DNA of 16,063 nt, from the NCBI GenBank assembly GCA_902772745.1, contig CACYBV010000351.1, positions 1 through 16,063 of the forward strand, in the 5' to 3' direction. Below, in pieces: positions 13,390 through 16,063 of the stretch. Positions within the stretch are counted from its first letter, which is position 1; each line of letters starts with the position of its first letter. Position numbers and translations under genes: made by a program. The notes under the pieces were generated by a model that was not told where the DNA came from, did not search any database, and saw only the letters and a program-made list of their open reading frames with translations. This DNA is from an uncultured Eubacteriales bacterium (GTDB taxonomy: Bacteria; Bacillota; Clostridia; Lachnospirales; Lachnospiraceae).

Positions 13390-13644
13390 ATGAAATGGGT
13401 CAGGAGGGCACTGCTTTTATTGGCAGCGGTAATGACAGCGGCGCTTGCGGGAGTTCCGGTATTTGCGGACCATATCGCACCGGATCCCCAGGAAAAGATT
13501 ACGAACGTGCTGGGGGAGTATTTTCCGTTCATTCTGATTGCGGTCCTGGTGCTCTGCGGCGCGACCTGCGCGGTGATCGTGATTGTGATTCGGAAAAGGA
13601 AGAAGAATAAGGAATCGGGCAGCTCAGGGAAGGAACGCAGATGA
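13390..13644 (+). CDS. Small single-span membrane protein, paralogue B1
   Basis: An 84-residue protein with the same plan as its neighbours: signal peptide MKWVRRALLLLAAV with a PVFA cleavage site, mature Asp27, ectodomain DHIAPDPQEKITNVLGEYFP, one span (FILIAVLVLCGATCAVIVIVI) and tail RKRKKNKESGSSGKERR. The ATG at 13390 is chosen because GGAGG precedes it and the signal peptide then starts correctly. An upstream in-frame ATG at 13357 would overlap the previous gene and add an unsuitable leader. It is closest to the third gene (EY[FL]P before the span). Function unknown. Confidence 0.85.
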   Translation: MKWVRRALLLLAAVMTAALAGVPVFADHIAPDPQEKITNVLGEYFPFILIAVLVLCGATCAVIVIVIRKRKKNKESGSSGKERR

Positions 13645-13886
13645 TGAAAAAGAAAAGAGGAATCTTCCTTGCGGCCGTATTTTCGGCGCTGGTTTTTCTG
13701 TCCGGTCTGCCGGTCTTCGCGGACGCGGTCGCGCCGGGGCCGCTCGAGATGCTGAAATACCGGCTGGAAGAGTACCTTCCGGCGGTTCTGATTACGATTG
13801 GCGTGCTGGCGGTTGTGACGGCGGTCATCCTGATTGTTGTTCTTCGCACCCGGAAAAAGAAACGCCTGGAGCAGGAAAAGAAATAA
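13641..13886 (+). CDS. Small single-span membrane protein, paralogue B2
   Basis: An 81-residue protein: signal peptide MMKKKRGIFLAAVF with PVFA cleavage, mature Asp28, ectodomain DAVAPGPLEMLKYRLEEYLP, one span (AVLITIGVLAVVTAVILIVVL) and tail RTRKKKRLEQEKK. It overlaps the previous stop by 4 bases and is preceded by GGGAAGGA. It shares the D-x-x-A-P-x-P and EY-aromatic/Leu-P pattern with paralogue B1. Function unknown. Confidence 0.87.
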   Translation: MMKKKRGIFLAAVFSALVFLSGLPVFADAVAPGPLEMLKYRLEEYLPAVLITIGVLAVVTAVILIVVLRTRKKKRLEQEKK

Positions 13887-13917
13887 CGACAGCGGAGATT
13901 TATACCGGAGGATTGTC

Positions 13918-14160
13918 ATGAAAGCAAAAATGAAACGGTTGATGCTGTGCTTTTTTGGGGCGATGCTGATGCTTGCAGTGTCGCTGCCGGTTTTTGCGGA
14001 TGAAATCTACGAACCGATGCCCGGAGATTATCGGAATGTCATGCCCTGGGTTATCCTGATCGGGGCAGCGGTTATCGGCATTCAGCTGATTGCCGGAATT
14101 GTGCTGATCATTGTGTTCAGCGTTCGCAGGAAAAAACGCAGAAATCAGCAGAAAGGATAA
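13918..14160 (+). CDS. Small single-span membrane protein, paralogue A2
   Basis: An 80-residue protein: signal peptide MKAKMKRLMLCFFGAMLML with PVFA cleavage, mature Asp28, ectodomain DEIYEPMPGDYRNVMPW, one span and tail FSVRRKKRRNQQKG. The ATG at 13918 follows CGGAGG; longer frames upstream lack a ribosome site. The LIAGIVLIIVFSVRRKKRR block is almost the same as in paralogue A1. It lies 18 bases before the transporter gene. Function unknown. Confidence 0.87.
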   Translation: MKAKMKRLMLCFFGAMLMLAVSLPVFADEIYEPMPGDYRNVMPWVILIGAAVIGIQLIAGIVLIIVFSVRRKKRRNQQKG

Positions 14161-14178
14161 GGACGGGGAACGGGTTCT

Positions 14179-15357
14179 ATGCTGACCTTCAGCTATTCAA
14201 TCATGCATTTTCTGGAGGACGGGCTCTGCGCCTTTGCGATGTATACGGTTTTCCTGCATCGGCCGGACGCCTACCTCTATATTCTGATCTATAATTTCTG
14301 TGCTTTTGCGCTGCAGATGCCGCTGGGGGCGGCTGTCGATCTGCTGCGGGAGAAGCAGCGGGACAGTAAAGGACGTTTTGCGATCTTCCCGCTTTCGGCG
14401 GTGACAGCGGTCCTCGGGGTCTTTGTGACCTTTTTCGGCGCCTTGCTGCACCCGGCGGTGCTGGGCCTGGGGAACGCGCTGTTCCACGTCGGCGGCGGAA
14501 TCGGAACGATCGATGAAGACCGTAAAAAAGGCCTGCGGGGACAGGCTTTGGGGATCTTTGTCGCGCCGGGCGCGATGGGGCTGTACCTCGGAACCGTGAT
14601 CGGCAAAGTGACGCCGGAAGGAAAGTTCGGACTCGGGCTTCTCGCAGTGCTTTTTGCCTTTATGATCGCGACGATGATTTTGTACACATCGATGTTCCTC
14701 GCAGAAAGAAAACGGCTCGCGGCGGAGCAGCCGGCACGGAAGGCCGCGAAGGAAAGCGCAGCCGGAGCGAAAGTCTCAGCCGGCAAAGACGACTCTTCAG
14801 CAGAAGTATTTCAGCAGGAAGATCCGCAGGATGAAGCAGAGAAAGTTCCGGGGAAGCCGTTCACAGGTCTCTCCTTTCTTGCCGCGCTTCTGTGTTTTCT
14901 GGTTGTCGTACTGCGCTCGCATGTCGGGATGTCGATCGGATTTTCCTGGAAGCAGGGCATCGGCATCGGTGTGCTTGCGACGGCGATGGTCGTCGGCGGG
15001 AAGATGCTCGGCGGAATCCTTTCCGCGCATCTCGGGCAGAAAATCACGGTCGCAGGCTCCCTCGCCCTTGCGGCGCTTTTCTATGCGTTTTCGGGGAATA
15101 TTGTCTGCGGACTGCTGGCACTCCTTCTGTTCAATATGACGATGCCGATCACCCTGCAGCTTCTCGTGGACCGGTTTCCGCATCTTGCGGGCTTCAATTT
15201 CGGCCTTCTGACCTTTGCGCTTTTTTTGGGCTTCCTTCCGACCTGGTTTAGGCTGCAGAATCCTCTGTCCGGAAACATGATGGGGCTTTTACTGAGCCTG
15301 GTGTCGCTTCTGATGCTGTTCGGGGCGGTGCTGCTTCTTAATCGTGAGAAGCAATAA
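14179..15357 (+). CDS. MFS-like polytopic transporter
   Basis: A 392-residue integral membrane protein in two hydrophobic halves of about six spans each. They are separated by a hydrophilic, Ala/Lys/Glu-rich loop (about residues 176-228), as in the major facilitator superfamily. A conserved-looking GNALFHVGGGIGT lies near residues 98-110. It recalls the GxALFH motif of fosmidomycin-resistance-type MFS exporters, but this is a weak similarity. The start has only a modest purine-rich site (GGGGAACGGG) and follows the fourth small gene by 18 bases, so it belongs to the same operon. The substrate is unknown. The association with small membrane proteins suggests a joint envelope function. Confidence 0.8.
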   Translation: MLTFSYSIMHFLEDGLCAFAMYTVFLHRPDAYLYILIYNFCAFALQMPLGAAVDLLREKQRDSKGRFAIFPLSAVTAVLGVFVTFFGALLHPAVLGLGNALFHVGGGIGTIDEDRKKGLRGQALGIFVAPGAMGLYLGTVIGKVTPEGKFGLGLLAVLFAFMIATMILYTSMFLAERKRLAAEQPARKAAKESAAGAKVSAGKDDSSAEVFQQEDPQDEAEKVPGKPFTGLSFLAALLCFLVVVLRSHVGMSIGFSWKQGIGIGVLATAMVVGGKMLGGILSAHLGQKITVAGSLALAALFYAFSGNIVCGLLALLLFNMTMPITLQLLVDRFPHLAGFNFGLLTFALFLGFLPTWFRLQNPLSGNMMGLLLSLVSLLMLFGAVLLLNREKQ

Positions 15358-15507
15358 GGCAGTGCGCCGGTTCTGCTGTCTGCCGGGCGAGGATGCTTCC
15401 CCGGTGCTCTCCTGAGCATGCGCATGCGGGCCGAAGGACCCCATACGTCTGACAGCGTGACGAGCCCCTCAACCCTGTGCAGGATGACAGACAATCCGGA
15501 GGTTTTC
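15358..15507. other. GC-rich, probably structured leader or spacer
   Basis: 150 bases without a gene. They contain a short hairpin TGCTC-TCCT-GAGCA (15405-15418), a GCATGCGCATGC block just after it, a CGCCGG/CCGG(G)CG pairing near 15365-15388, and alternative pairing of GCTGTC (15375-15380) with GACAGC (15451-15456). No T run marks a terminator, and I could not match it to a known riboswitch. A GGAGG at its end serves the next gene. Confidence 0.35.
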
Positions 15508-15879
15508 ATGAGAATAGATCCCGGAATCCTGAATATCCTCAAAGGCTTCGGCATGTCCCTCCTTCTGACGCTTGCGATCGAGCTTCCGGTCGCTGCGGTC
15601 ATGAAAACCCGGGGATGGACGGAGTTTCTGATTGCGGCACTTGTGAATATCCTGACGAACCCGCTGGTGGTCCTGATTGTCTATTTTACGATGTTCCGTT
15701 TCCCGGCCTGGCGGTGGCCGGTGGAGATCGCTTTGGAAATCCTGGTAATTCCGGCGGAAGGGCTTCTGTACCGGGCGGCGAAAAAAAGCGGATATTCTTT
15801 TCCGAAGCCCTTTTTACTTGCTCTTGTATGCAACTTGAGCTCTTACGGATTCGGCCTGATCCTGAACGCGCTCCGGTAA
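15508..15879 (+). CDS. Small polytopic membrane protein of unknown family
   Basis: A 123-residue protein with about four hydrophobic segments. Polar residues placed inside or next to spans are striking: AIELPVAAV (about residues 23-31), NILTNPLVVLIVYF, and EIALEILVIPAEGLLYRAA, then a final span with NLSSYGFGLIL. Membrane-buried Glu and the TNP motif could be functional. The ATG at 15508 follows GGAGG; a longer frame from 15418 would start in the structured spacer. It is 150 bases past the transporter and may share its transcript. From memory, similar proteins occur near small signal-peptide proteins in other Clostridia, but I cannot verify this. Confidence 0.82.
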   Translation: MRIDPGILNILKGFGMSLLLTLAIELPVAAVMKTRGWTEFLIAALVNILTNPLVVLIVYFTMFRFPAWRWPVEIALEILVIPAEGLLYRAAKKSGYSFPKPFLLALVCNLSSYGFGLILNALR

Positions 15880-15947
15880 ACGGCAATTGAATCATTCCGG
15901 CCGTGTAAAACCGGCGGGAATCCCATGCGGGCATCCTATCCTGACGG

Positions 15948-15979
15948 GGTTTATCGGCTGCATCGGGGAATGATAAACC
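15948..15979. promoter_or_regulatory. Inverted repeat upstream of the last gene
   Basis: GGTTTATC (15948-15955) and GATAAACC (15972-15979) form a perfect 8-bp inverted repeat with a 16-base spacer, 48 bases before the next start codon. It may be an operator or part of an mRNA leader stem. No clear -35/-10 pair could be placed around it. Confidence 0.35.
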
Positions 15980-16027
15980 GGAAACATCCGGCCTGAATAA
16001 AGAAAAACAAAGATATGGAGGGTTAAT

Positions 16028-16063
16028 ATGAACATCCCGCATTACCATGAAGACCTGAAAAAA
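16028..16063 (+). CDS. 5' end of a gene, perhaps a glycoside hydrolase family 2 enzyme (truncated by the window)
   Basis: An ATG preceded by GGAGGG opens a frame that runs off the window after 12 codons: MNIPHYHEDLKK. The opening N-I-P-x-Y-H-E-D-L resembles, from memory, the N-terminus of GH2 beta-galactosidase-like enzymes of Lachnospiraceae. Twelve residues cannot establish this. That it is a gene start is well supported by the ribosome site and spacing. Confidence 0.5.
   Translation, partial: MNIPHYHEDLKK

Noticed and set aside
13107..13919. 270-codon open frame on the - strand across the small membrane genes
   Set aside because: The + strand genes have ribosome sites, signal peptides and mutual similarity. 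The - strand product is Arg/Asn-rich and without recognisable features.
15358..15507. Fluoride, ZTP, guanidine or NiCo riboswitch
   Set aside because: I compared it with the core motifs I remember and found no consistent match. It is left as an unassigned leader.
15965..15985. Possible catabolite-responsive (cre) site before the last gene
   Set aside because: The spacing of the conserved TG, CG and CA bases is off by one, so the match is not good enough to call.

Overview
The window looks like chromosomal DNA of an anaerobic, moderately GC-rich member of the Bacillota (Clostridia or Erysipelotrichia type). The signs are strong GGAGG-type ribosome binding sites, sigma-A promoters of near-consensus sequence, a CIRCE heat-shock operator, a YhbD/bactofilin pair as known in Bacillus, and a flavodiiron oxygen reductase fused to flavin reductase and rubredoxin domains. 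No rRNA, tRNA, CRISPR array, transposase or phage gene was seen. The species cannot be named from this window.

Layout. (1) 42-3351, + strand: a tightly packed MoxR ATPase - DUF58 - multi-membrane DUF4129-like operon. It is followed by a small, translationally coupled fourth gene (from 3348) that is broken by frameshifts, and by an 84-nt near-perfect hairpin (3531-3614). (2) 3633-4958, - strand: a D-Ala-D-Ala carboxypeptidase of the DacF type, apparently made from a leaderless mRNA. Divergent from it is a small heat-shock protein (5235-5711) with a textbook promoter overlapped by CIRCE. (3) 5764-8987: a second long hairpin, a promoter with a perfect tandem 11-bp repeat, a 957-residue protein of no recognised family, and a strong bidirectional terminator. 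(4) 8998-10256, - strand: bactofilin-like beta-helix protein and a YhbD-type HTH regulator. Their promoter carries two identical palindromes, one in the -35/-10 spacer and one in the leader. A divergent XRE-family regulator follows (10489-11025). (5) 11165-12955, - strand: the flavodiiron fusion protein. (6) 13113-15879, + strand: four consecutive small paralogous membrane proteins (signal peptide, short ectodomain starting with Asp, one membrane span, polybasic tail), an MFS-like transporter, and a separate small polytopic membrane protein. (7) 16028 to the end: the first 12 codons of another gene, perhaps a glycoside hydrolase.

Several loci concern the cell envelope or stress: MoxR/DUF58/DUF4129, DacF, bactofilin, Hsp20 and the oxygen-scavenging flavodiiron protein. 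The best candidates for undescribed biology are the A-B-B-A set of small membrane proteins with its transporter, the 957-residue orphan with its own regulatory region, and the two long intergenic hairpins that share an 8-nt loop pattern.
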